Positions 30,668 through 38,627 of a stretch of 44,148 bases of DNA are shown here, in pieces. Every line of letters starts with the position of its first letter. Within the stretch, counting starts at the first letter, position 1. Both the position numbers and the translations under genes were made by a program. Location: positions 1 through 44,148 of the forward strand of contig CARYZD010000011.1 of NCBI GenBank assembly GCA_949106495.1, written 5' to 3'. The stretch comes from an uncultured Clostridia bacterium (lineage in GTDB: Bacteria; Bacillota; Clostridia; TANB77; CAG-465). The notes under the pieces were generated by a model that was not told the DNA's origin, ran no database searches, and saw only the letters and a program-made list of their open reading frames with translations.

Positions 30668-32479
30668 TTGCCATATTATTCAAGTGATTTAATAGAGGAG
30701 GTTATATCTCAAAATGATATAGTTGAAGTCATATCTGAATATGTCACTCTAAAAAAAAGCGGAAGAAATTATATGGGACTATGTCCTTTTCATAGAGAAA
30801 AGTCACCTTCTTTTTGTGTATCAATGGATAAGCAAATTTTTAAATGTTTTGGCTGCTCAGAAGGCGGAAATGTTATTACTTTTATTATGAAAATTGAAAA
30901 TGTAGATTTTTGGGAAGCAATAGAAATGCTTTCTGAAAGAGCAAATATTGATACAACTAGATTTGAGGTAAATACACAATATAATAAAAATGATTCAGCA
31001 AAAAAAGATTTAAAAGATACTATGTTTAAATTAAATAGAGATGTTGGATTATTTTATCATAATAATTTGATTGAGCTTTTAAAGGAAGAAAAAAATCCTA
31101 TAAAAGACTATATTATTTCTAGAAAATTAGATATAAAAACAATTAATAAATTTGGAATAGGATATTCAACAGGAAAAGAACCATTATATGATTATTTAAT
31201 AAATTTAGGATATACTAAAGATGAGATAATGGCTTCAGATATAATTTTACCTAGTAAAAATGGTAGAATGTATGATAGATTTTTTGACAGAATAATGTTT
31301 CCTATTTTTGATATAAGAGATAGAACTATAGCTTTTGGTGGTAGAGCATTTGGAGAAAAAGTAAATAATAAGCAAATTCCTAAGTATTATAATTCTCAGG
31401 AAAATGATATATATCATAAAGGAAAAACCTTATATTTAATGAATTTTGCAAAAAGAGAAAAGCTAGAAAATATAATAATAGTTGAAGGATATATGGATGC
31501 TATAGCTTTACAAAAATTTGGATTTTTAAATGCTGTAGCCTCTCTTGGTACAGCTCTTACTGAAAATCAAGCAAGATTAATTAAAAAGTATACAGACAAT
31601 GTTATAATTGGATATGACCAAGATGGAGCTGGACAAGCAGCAACTTTAAGAGGGTTAGATATTTTAGCAAATCATGGACTTAATGTTAAAGTATTAAAAC
31701 TTGATAGAGATGATGTAAAAGATCCAGATGAATATTTAAATAAGTATGGACCAGAAAGATTAAAGAATTGTATAGATAAAGCAATTTCATTAGTTGAGTT
31801 TAAAGTAGATATATTAGAAAAAGATTTAAATTTAGATAATTTCGATTCAAAAGTTAGATTTTTAACTGGTGTTTCTAATATATTAGCTAAAATAGACAAT
31901 AATATTGAGAGAGATTTATATATAGATAAAATTTCAAAAAAATATGGAATGAGTCCAGGGCCAATAATAAAAGAGGTTGAAAAAGGAATAAAAACAAAAA
32001 AAGAAGACACTGTAGAACTTGATATGAATTCTTTAAATAAAAAAATGCAATTAATAACAAGTGTAAGAAAAAGACAAGAACAATATATTGTTGCACTACT
32101 TATTTCTAAAAAGAAGAATATACAAGAAGAAATAATAAATAATATTTCATCTTTTGATATTGAAGATGAAAATGTTAGAAAAATTTTTGATTTCATTTTA
32201 TCTTTAAAAGATAAGTATGATATAAATAAAATTGATATCTTATCAAAAATACAAGATGAAGATATGATAAAGGAAATTACCGATATAATGTATATCGACA
32301 TTTCAGGATATGAAGAAAAATTACTTCAGGATGTATTAAAGAATAAGAAAAAAGAAAAACTATTTACAAGAAGAGATGAAATTATAAAAAGACTTACTGA
32401 AAACATCTCAAATGATGAAAGTGAAATACTAAAAGTTGAGTTAAATCAAATTGTAATTGAGCTTTCTAAATTAAAGTAA
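30668..32479 (+). CDS. dnaG: DNA primase
   Basis: A 603-residue DnaG. The zinc-binding domain CPFHREKSPSFCVSM...FKCFGCSEGG (~38-66), the RNA-polymerase core, and the TOPRIM domain IIVEGYMDAIALQKFGF...GYDQDGAGQ (~265-325) are present, with a C-terminal helicase-binding domain. The start is TTG at 30668 (sequence PYYSSDLIEEV follows), set by AAGGTG at 7 bp; no ATG fits. The rare start may hold down primase synthesis. It forms the conserved dnaG-rpoD pair. Confidence 0.97.
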   Translation: MPYYSSDLIEEVISQNDIVEVISEYVTLKKSGRNYMGLCPFHREKSPSFCVSMDKQIFKCFGCSEGGNVITFIMKIENVDFWEAIEMLSERANIDTTRFEVNTQYNKNDSAKKDLKDTMFKLNRDVGLFYHNNLIELLKEEKNPIKDYIISRKLDIKTINKFGIGYSTGKEPLYDYLINLGYTKDEIMASDIILPSKNGRMYDRFFDRIMFPIFDIRDRTIAFGGRAFGEKVNNKQIPKYYNSQENDIYHKGKTLYLMNFAKREKLENIIIVEGYMDAIALQKFGFLNAVASLGTALTENQARLIKKYTDNVIIGYDQDGAGQAATLRGLDILANHGLNVKVLKLDRDDVKDPDEYLNKYGPERLKNCIDKAISLVEFKVDILEKDLNLDNFDSKVRFLTGVSNILAKIDNNIERDLYIDKISKKYGMSPGPIIKEVEKGIKTKKEDTVELDMNSLNKKMQLITSVRKRQEQYIVALLISKKKNIQEEIINNISSFDIEDENVRKIFDFILSLKDKYDINKIDILSKIQDEDMIKEITDIMYIDISGYEEKLLQDVLKNKKKEKLFTRRDEIIKRLTENISNDESEILKVELNQIVIELSKLK

Positions 32480-32495
32480 AAAGGAGTTTATGCAA

Positions 32496-33734
32496 ATGGA
32501 AAAAGAAGAAAAAAAGGTAACGAATAATAAAGAATTAACACAAAAAGAAAAAGTTAAAAATTTTATTGATGAAGCAATAAAATCTAAAAAGATTCAAATG
32601 AAAGATGTTATTGAATTTATTAGTAAAGAAAATATTGATTCAGAATTTGTAACTAAAATTTATGATGATTTAGATAAAGCTAAAGTAAATTTAGTTTTAG
32701 ATGATGAAGATGAAGATAAAGATTTAATAATTGATGGAAAAATAAAAGAAGAACTTGAAACAGACCCAAATAAAAGAGAAGATGATAATATTGCAGTTGC
32801 AGATTTAGATATTGAACCAAATCTTGAAGATATTGATGAAACAGAAAAAGATTTACTTTTCCAAGATATGCAAGATATGTCTTTTGTAGATAATTTAAAT
32901 GTAGATGATCCTGTAAAAATGTTCTTAAAAGAAATTGGAAAAATAAGATTATTGACATTTGAAGAAGAAAATGTTTTAGCAGAAAGAATGCTAAATGGAG
33001 ATAAAGAAGCAAAGCAACAATTAATAGAATCAAATTTACGTCTTGTTGTAAGTATTGCAAAAAAATATATAGGTAGAGGTATGAATTTCTTAGATTTAAT
33101 ACAAGAAGGAAATTTAGGATTAATTAAAGCAGTAGATAAATTTGATCAAACTAAAGGGTATAAATTTTCTACATATGCTACATGGTGGATAAGACAAGCC
33201 ATTACAAGAGCTATTGCTGACCAAGCAAGAACAATAAGAATACCTGTACATATGGTTGAAACAATAAATAAATTAATAAAAACATCAAGACACTTATTAC
33301 AAACTCTAGGAAGAGAACCAACTCCTGAAGAAATTGCAGCAGAACTTGAAATGCCTGTTGAAAAAGTTAGAGACATTTTAAAAGTTTCTCAAGAACCTAT
33401 ATCTTTAGAAACTCCAGTTGGTGAGGAAGATGAAAGTAATTTAGGTAACTTTATTCCTGATGATGATGCACCATCTCCATCTGAACAAGCTGCAGATACT
33501 CTTTTAAGAGAACATATTGAAGAAGTAATGCAAACATTAACACCAAGAGAAGCAAAGGTTTTAAAATTAAGATTTGGACTTGAGGATGGAAGAATGAGAA
33601 CTCTTGAAGAAGTTGGTAAAGAATTTGATGTTACTCGTGAGAGAATAAGACAAATTGAAGCAAAAGCATTAAGAAAATTAAGACATCCAAGTAGAAGCAA
33701 AAAACTTAAAGACTTTATGAGTAGCGATATATAA
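32496..33734 (+). CDS. rpoD: RNA polymerase primary sigma factor
   Basis: A ~412-residue SigA/RpoD. Acidic region 1.1 is followed by DPVKMFLKEIGKIRLL (1.2), the region 2 core EGNLGLIKAVDKFDQTKGYKFSTYATWWIRQAITRAIADQ, region 3 PVHMVETINKL, and region 4 LRFGLEDGRMRTLEEVGKEFDVTRERIRQIEAKALRKLRHPSRS. AAGGAG (32481-32486) is only 3 bp from ATG 32490 but 9 bp from ATG 32496, so the latter is preferred. It follows dnaG by a few bases, as in many bacteria. The consensus TTGACA/TATAAT promoters seen here are its expected targets. Confidence 0.97.
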   Translation: MEKEEKKVTNNKELTQKEKVKNFIDEAIKSKKIQMKDVIEFISKENIDSEFVTKIYDDLDKAKVNLVLDDEDEDKDLIIDGKIKEELETDPNKREDDNIAVADLDIEPNLEDIDETEKDLLFQDMQDMSFVDNLNVDDPVKMFLKEIGKIRLLTFEEENVLAERMLNGDKEAKQQLIESNLRLVVSIAKKYIGRGMNFLDLIQEGNLGLIKAVDKFDQTKGYKFSTYATWWIRQAITRAIADQARTIRIPVHMVETINKLIKTSRHLLQTLGREPTPEEIAAELEMPVEKVRDILKVSQEPISLETPVGEEDESNLGNFIPDDDAPSPSEQAADTLLREHIEEVMQTLTPREAKVLKLRFGLEDGRMRTLEEVGKEFDVTRERIRQIEAKALRKLRHPSRSKKLKDFMSSDI

Positions 33735-33752
33735 GATAAAAGGGGTAAATAT

Positions 33753-34217
33753 ATGACTACATTAGTTTTTCTAGTAATAATGATATATTTTATATTTTTT
33801 GTATTTGGATTTATATCATATGCATTTAATTCTTATGGATTATATGAAATTGCTAAAAAAGAAAATATAAAAAATCCATATATTGCATGGATTCCTTATA
33901 TAAATAGATATATATTAGGAAAAATAGCTTTTAAATCTGTAATTAATGCTATTATGCTAGTATTATTAAATATAATAGAACTAATTTTATTATCTGTTAT
34001 ATTATTTGTAAAGAGTATAGAAGTATTATATCTTTTTGTAATTATAAGTTTAGTTTTATCTATAGTTGTAACTGTATATACATATTTCGCTCGTTATAAG
34101 TTATATAAAAAATATAGTAAAAGTACAATTATAATGACTATTTTAGATGTAGTATCATGTGGAATACTTGGTCCATTTTTTATATTTGCAATAAGAAATA
34201 ATGAAGAAAATAAGTAA
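33753..34217 (+). CDS. small membrane protein of unknown function
   Basis: A 154-residue protein with four hydrophobic segments: ~4-26, ~58-84, ~90-110 and ~125-146. The loop YEIAKKENIKNPYIAWIPYINRYILGKIA is a conserved element of a Firmicute family of small uncharacterised membrane proteins. It lies 18 bp downstream of rpoD with its own AAGGGG site and is probably co-transcribed with dnaG-rpoD. No function is inferred. Confidence 0.72.
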   Translation: MTTLVFLVIMIYFIFFVFGFISYAFNSYGLYEIAKKENIKNPYIAWIPYINRYILGKIAFKSVINAIMLVLLNIIELILLSVILFVKSIEVLYLFVIISLVLSIVVTVYTYFARYKLYKKYSKSTIIMTILDVVSCGILGPFFIFAIRNNEENK

Positions 34218-34228
34218 AATTGTAAATA

Positions 34229-34266
34229 AAATGTAGAAAGGTTTTTGACTTTTCTACATTTTTTTC
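34229..34266 (+). terminator. terminator of the dnaG-rpoD operon
   Basis: AAATGTAGAAA pairs with TTTCTACATTT (34229-34239 with 34251-34261), followed by a T-run. Confidence 0.88.
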
Positions 34267-34273
34267 TAAAATA

Positions 34274-34403
34274 TGGACAAATTTTCTATATAAAGTATCA
34301 TAATATATAGACTAATTAGATTATTTATATCAAATTATATAAATTAACATGTATTTTGAAAAAAATGTGACAAATTTTTCTATTAAAAAGTCTAATATAT
34401 AGA
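34274..34403 (+). repeat. imperfect direct repeat upstream of the secreted peptidase gene
   Basis: Two ~38-bp copies about 92 bp apart share GACAAATTTT (34276 and 34369) followed 15-16 bp later by TAATATATAGA (34301-34311 and 34393-34403). Each copy looks like a promoter or activator site with a TAATAT -10-like element. They may be tandem promoters or binding sites for a regulator. Confidence 0.5.
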
Positions 34404-34422
34404 ATATATTATCAGAAAACAT

Positions 34423-34431
34423 GAAAGGAGG
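34423..34431 (+). promoter_or_regulatory. isolated Shine-Dalgarno (STAB-SD-like) in the leader
   Basis: GAAAGGAGG is a near-perfect anti-16S match but no start codon follows at usable distance (the next ATG, 34485, has its own AAAGGA). Such lone sites, known as STAB-SD in Bacillus cry genes, bind ribosomes and protect mRNA 5' ends. Confidence 0.35.
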
Positions 34432-34484
34432 ATAAATTTTTTTCTAATAAGGTATATTGTCAAATAAATGAAAGGATGATATAT

Positions 34485-36004
34485 ATGGAAAATATTATAG
34501 TTAAGAAAAAATTTTATGGAGTAATAGTGCTATTTTTAGTTTTGATTTTTACTTCATGTATGGTCTTTGCATCACAAATAAGCAATAGTATTAATTCAAA
34601 TAAAGTATTAGTAAATTATAAGAAAGAAAATATTGATTTGAGTTCTTCTATAGAGAAAGATATATCAGCAGAGGTGAGTGGACAAGCATATAAAATTAAT
34701 GAACTAGGATTGCAGCTATTATCAAATTTGGATAAGGATATTTCGGAAGTACAGGAAACTAAAGTTATATATGATAAAATTCTTGATAGAACAGTTACAA
34801 GAATAAAAACAGATGATTTTGAGATTGATTTGGATGTTAATGGGGATGTAGTGACATACAAAAATTTAGATGATTATTCAACAATAGATAAGGATAAAAA
34901 AATTATGTTGAAAATGAAGAAGTGCCAGTTGAATATTATGAAATAGATAAAGAATCAAAATTATCAGATATTATTTTAACAATAGAGGAAGTATCTGAAT
35001 TAAGTGATTATAAACTTATTGACTGTAGTAATAATATTAAAAGTGTATGGATTTTAACATGGTGTAAAGAATATGAAAATGGTTTAATTAATCCATATGA
35101 ATGTGTTAATGTTGCAATTGATTCTAAAGATGGTTCTATTATGTTATATGGAAGAAATGATATGAAACCAAATTCAATTATTCCAATTATTTCAGATGAA
35201 GATGCAATAAAATATTCTAATTCAATAACATCAAAATATAAATATGATAATATTAATGTTAATTTAACTTTTACTAGACCAAATTTTTATTGGGAAACAG
35301 ATAGCATTTATGAAATGGCTAATTTTGTTCGTTTATGCTGGAATGTTAGTTTAGATAATAGTGTTAATATTCAAATAGATGCAGAAACTGGTGAAATATT
35401 AGGTGGAGAAGAAACAAAAAATGATTCAGGACGTTCAATGTGTGTAGTAAATGATTTTGTAGGACAGTATGAAAGAGCAATGTTAGGATATAATGCTTTA
35501 GAAAGATTAGGATTTAATCAAACAAATTACGAACCTGTATATTGGTCTATTAGTCAAGCCGATATAGATTGGATGTTATCACGAGTTGATATGTATGGTT
35601 TATATTTAAACTGTCATGGAGGTGTAATTGATGGAAAATCTGTTTTAGCAGATTCCACTTATTTAAATAAGGCTAATTGGCAAGTATGGAGTGATAGAAA
35701 TTTAGGATATTGGCATTTTGTATATTTGGATGCATGTGAAACATCATCAAATAATAATTTTGCTAATGCTTTTAATTGTACAGGTGCTGGCGAATGTTTT
35801 GTAGGATGGAATAATAGTGTATATACATCTACTGCTTTAGATTTTGATAGAAGAATGTTTCCAAGATTAGGATATATGACTGTATGTGATGCTGTAATTA
35901 CATCTTTGTGGGAATCTAGAAATGCTGGATATAATGTTCCAGGAGGAAATATATGTGATCCTGGATTTATAGGAGATACTAATTATTATGGATGGGCTTG
36001 GTAG
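34485..36004 (+). CDS. secreted caspase-fold (clan CD) peptidase candidate, split by a -1 frameshift in an A7 run
   Basis: The first frame (34485-34946) has a signal peptide (FYGVIVLFLVLIFTSCMVFA) and continues to ...TIDKDKK. At the A7 run 34896-34902 the frame must shift -1 (one A missing) to read on as NYVENEEVPVEYYEI and then uninterrupted to 36004. The ~505-residue joined product has a PepSY-like middle (VQIDAETGEILGGEE type) and a C-terminal domain with hydrophobic strand-LNCHGG (His, 35615) and hydrophobic strand-LDACETS (Cys, 35735). This is the His/Cys dyad spacing of clan CD peptidases (gingipain/clostripain/caspase fold). The second part has only a GTG without a site. Possibilities: phase variation, transcriptional slippage or a base error. 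Confidence 0.62.
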
Positions 36005-36022
36005 AATGGAGGTGCTATTTTA

Positions 36023-36541
36023 ATGGATAAAAAAAATATAGTAATAGGTATAATTATATTATGTATTGTAATAATTGGAATATATATTATAATAAAAAAT
36101 GCAGAATTAGATAAAAAATCAGAATTAAAATATACTCACGAGGAGTATATATATAACAATAATTATACATATCCAAAAGAATTAGAGGAACTAAAAGAAA
36201 TTCCAATACCAACATCAATTATATTTTATTGTGAGGGAAAAGAATACATATTTAATTATGGAGAAGATACTTTTAATAAAATAATCTCACTTAATAATAA
36301 AAGAGATGCTGGAAATATAGGCTCAACACAAGGATTATTTTTTGAAGAAAAGTTAAAAAAAGAAGGAATGTTATTAGAATATAAATATAATAATTATGAC
36401 TCTGTTTATTTTGAATTATCAATAGATAAAAAATCATACTTATTTAGTGTAGGATATAGTGAAGATGTATTTAATCAGAATGTTTATAGTGGATTAGATT
36501 CGTGTGATGAATTGCTCGATTATATTTTCTCAATAATATAA
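36023..36541 (+). CDS. membrane-anchored extracytoplasmic protein of unknown function
   Basis: A 172-residue protein with one N-terminal membrane anchor (IVIGIIILCIVIIGIYIIIK) and an outside domain of ~145 residues with alternating short strands. TGGAGGTG precedes the start. It begins 18 bp after the caspase-fold peptidase, so the two are probably co-transcribed and act together at the cell surface, for example as inhibitor, substrate or partner; this is inference from position only. No family is recognised. Confidence 0.68.
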   Translation: MDKKNIVIGIIILCIVIIGIYIIIKNAELDKKSELKYTHEEYIYNNNYTYPKELEELKEIPIPTSIIFYCEGKEYIFNYGEDTFNKIISLNNKRDAGNIGSTQGLFFEEKLKKEGMLLEYKYNNYDSVYFELSIDKKSYLFSVGYSEDVFNQNVYSGLDSCDELLDYIFSII

Positions 36542-36558
36542 TTAATAATAGATAAGTT

Positions 36559-36599
36559 AAGGAAGTATTTAAATTTATGAATACTTCCTTATTATTTTC
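36559..36599 (+). terminator. intrinsic terminator
   Basis: AAGGAAGTATT pairs with AATACTTCCTT (36559-36569 with 36580-36590), followed by a T-rich tail. Confidence 0.78.
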
Positions 36600-36612
36600 T
36601 ACATAATAAATA

Positions 36613-36641
36613 TTGACAAATAATTTTTTTAGTTATATAAT
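36613..36641 (+). promoter_or_regulatory. promoter of ctsR-mcsA-mcsB-clpC
   Basis: A perfect consensus: TTGACA (36613-36618), 17 bp, TATAAT (36636-36641). Confidence 0.92.
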
Positions 36642-36658
36642 AGTCAAAGAAAGTCAAA
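36642..36658 (+). promoter_or_regulatory. CtsR operator
   Basis: AGTCAAAGAAAGTCAAA matches the CtsR tandem heptamer RGTCAAA-NAN-RGTCAAA at every defined position. It starts immediately after the -10, so the bound repressor would block initiation and the operon represses itself until heat stress. Confidence 0.92.
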
Positions 36659-36688
36659 GTTAAATAAAATCAAAAAAAGGAGGTAAAA

Positions 36689-37135
36689 ATGAATTTATCA
36701 GATTTAATTGAAAATTATATTATGGAGGCGATAGCAGATTCAGAACAAGTTGAATTAAAAAGAAGTGAGATAGCACAAGAATTTAATTGTGTGCCATCTC
36801 AGATTAATTACGTTATATCAACAAGATTTATACCAGAACTTGGATTTTATGTTGAAAGTAAAAGAGGCGGAAACGGATATATTAAAATAAGTAGAATAAA
36901 TCTTTCAAAAGTAGATTTTGTTCAAGATTTAATTTACAAAATTGGTAGAAAAATGTCGCAAAGTGTTATGGAAGTTTACTTAAGAGAACTACTTAGATAT
37001 AATGTGATAGATAGTAAAAATGCAAGTATTATTAGTGCAGCATTATCTGAAAAAAGTTTAAGTCAGGTAGATAAGCTAAAAAGAGATAGTGTAAGAGCAG
37101 ATAGTTTTAAAAATATACTTGTAAATTTAATATAA
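36689..37135 (+). CDS. ctsR: transcriptional repressor CtsR
   Basis: A 148-residue CtsR. The winged helix-turn-helix KRSEIAQEFNCVPSQINYVISTRF and the wing YVESKRGGNGYIKI (with the conserved RGGGGY-like glycine loop that senses heat) are clear. The C-terminal part is the dimerisation and McsB-contact region. It represses the Clp protease genes; a perfect operator overlaps its own promoter. AAAGGAGG precedes the start. First gene of the four-gene operon. Confidence 0.96.
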   Translation: MNLSDLIENYIMEAIADSEQVELKRSEIAQEFNCVPSQINYVISTRFIPELGFYVESKRGGNGYIKISRINLSKVDFVQDLIYKIGRKMSQSVMEVYLRELLRYNVIDSKNASIISAALSEKSLSQVDKLKRDSVRADSFKNILVNLI

Positions 37136-37158
37136 TAAAATTAAGGAGGAAATTTAAA

Positions 37159-37638
37159 ATGAAATGTTCAAATTGTGGAAAAAATACAGCAACTATAACA
37201 TATAAACAAAATATAAATGGTGAAGTTACAAATTTAAATTTATGTGAAAGTTGTGCACATAAACTTGGTATATTTAATTCTTTTGAGAATATATTTTCTC
37301 CAATGATACTTGATATGGATTATATATTACCAGAAGAAATTAAATGTAAAAATTGTGGTTATACATTATCTAAATATAAAACTACAGGTTTATTTGGCTG
37401 TGGTAATTGTTATGATACCTTTAAAAATGAAATAGATAATATATTACTTAAAATTCAAGGAAAAAATAGACATGTTGGAAAATTAAATAAATCTAAAACA
37501 GATTTCAATGTTAAAGAAGAAAATAAGGTTTCTGATTTAAAAGAAAAATTACAAAAACTTATTAAAGAAGAAAAATTTGAAGAAGCAGCTATAATTAGAG
37601 ACGAGATAAAGAAATTAGAAAAAGGAGGCAAGGATTAA
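37159..37638 (+). CDS. mcsA: McsA, activator of McsB (UVR motif zinc protein)
   Basis: A 159-residue protein with two pairs of CxxC zinc ligands (CSNCGKN...CESCAHKL and CKNCGYTL...CGNCYDTF) and a C-terminal UVR motif (LKEKLQKLIKEEKFEEAAIIRDEIKKLEK). McsA binds and activates the arginine kinase McsB and contacts ClpC. Between ctsR (23 bp) and mcsB (1 bp). Confidence 0.94.
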   Translation: MKCSNCGKNTATITYKQNINGEVTNLNLCESCAHKLGIFNSFENIFSPMILDMDYILPEEIKCKNCGYTLSKYKTTGLFGCGNCYDTFKNEIDNILLKIQGKNRHVGKLNKSKTDFNVKEENKVSDLKEKLQKLIKEEKFEEAAIIRDEIKKLEKGGKD

Positions 37639-37639
37639 T

Positions 37640-38611
37640 ATGGATAGATGTGAAGATGTAGTTTTAACAACAAGAATAAGGCTTGCCAGAAATGTAAAAG
37701 GATATAAATTTACAAATAATATGCTAGATAGAGAAAAACAAGAATTACTTGATAAAATAAAAAACAATTTAAAAGAAAAATATACTATTTTAGAGTTAAA
37801 TAATATTGATGAAGTAACTAAGAAATCTTTAGTTGAAAAACATATTATATCTAAAGAATTGTTATTAAGTAATAATACAGCTTTATTAATGAGTGAAGAT
37901 AATAATTTGGTAACAATGATTAATGAAGAAGACCATTTTAGAATTCAATCTTTTAAATCAGGATTAGATATAGAGTCTGCATATAATAATATAATTCAAA
38001 TGGATAAAAATATATCAGAAAAAATTGAATATGCTTATAGTAATGATTATGGATATATAACTGCTTGTCCTACATGTATTGGAACAGGTATGAGAGTATC
38101 AGTTATGCTAAGTCTTCCTGCTTTAGAAAAAATAGGCGCATTAGATAAAGTTTTTTATGAAATATCTAACTTAGGTATATCAATAAGAGGAATGTACGGG
38201 GAAAATACAAAAGGTGAAGGCTCTATTTATCAGATTTCTAATCAAAAAACTCTTGGTATAAAAGAAGAAGATATTATTGAACAAGTAAAGCAAGTTACAA
38301 ATTATATCGTAAAACAAGAAAGAAAAGCAAGAGAGATATTAAAAAATGAAATTGAAGTAGAAAACCAGATAATGAGAGCATATGGTATTGCTAAATATGC
38401 AAAAATTATTTCAAATAAAGAGGCGATGAAATTATTATCTAATATACGTATTGGAATAAATATGGGATATATTAACGATATTTCATTAGAAAAAATAGAT
38501 AGTTTAATTGAAAATATTGGAATAAATACTTTAAGAAAGAATTTAAAAGAAGAATTTCCTAAAGAAGAGGAAAACATAAGAAGGGCAGATTATATAAGAA
38601 GCAATATATAG
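37640..38611 (+). CDS. mcsB: protein arginine kinase McsB
   Basis: A 323-residue guanido-phosphotransferase-fold kinase that phosphorylates arginines, marking proteins for ClpC-ClpP. VVLTTRIRLARNVKGYKF is the ATP-binding start, MINEEDHFRIQ holds the catalytic acid loop, and TACPTCIGTGMRVSVMLSLPAL contains the active-site Cys. MYGENTKGEGSIYQISNQ is the nucleotide/specificity loop. Slightly shorter than Bacillus McsB (~360). Overlap-type spacing with mcsA implies coupling. Confidence 0.96.
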   Translation: MDRCEDVVLTTRIRLARNVKGYKFTNNMLDREKQELLDKIKNNLKEKYTILELNNIDEVTKKSLVEKHIISKELLLSNNTALLMSEDNNLVTMINEEDHFRIQSFKSGLDIESAYNNIIQMDKNISEKIEYAYSNDYGYITACPTCIGTGMRVSVMLSLPALEKIGALDKVFYEISNLGISIRGMYGENTKGEGSIYQISNQKTLGIKEEDIIEQVKQVTNYIVKQERKAREILKNEIEVENQIMRAYGIAKYAKIISNKEAMKLLSNIRIGINMGYINDISLEKIDSLIENIGINTLRKNLKEEFPKEEENIRRADYIRSNI

Positions 38612-38627
38612 AAAGGAGATATAGAAT

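Noticed and set aside
31672..32301. 209-codon minus-strand frame inside dnaG
   Set aside because: It is antisense to the conserved dnaG helicase-binding region, is Ser/Phe/Ile-rich as expected from the complement of Lys/Asp/Glu codons, and has no ribosome site.
32680..33060. Leu/Tyr-rich minus-strand frame over rpoD
   Set aside because: It is complementary to the conserved sigma region and is a codon-composition artefact.
34893..34910. Canonical ribosomal -1 slippery heptamer in the caspase-like gene
   Set aside because: The in-frame codons are GAT AAA AAA ATT, so re-pairing of the first AAA would give TAA; transcriptional slippage or an indel explains the A7 run better than ribosomal frameshifting.
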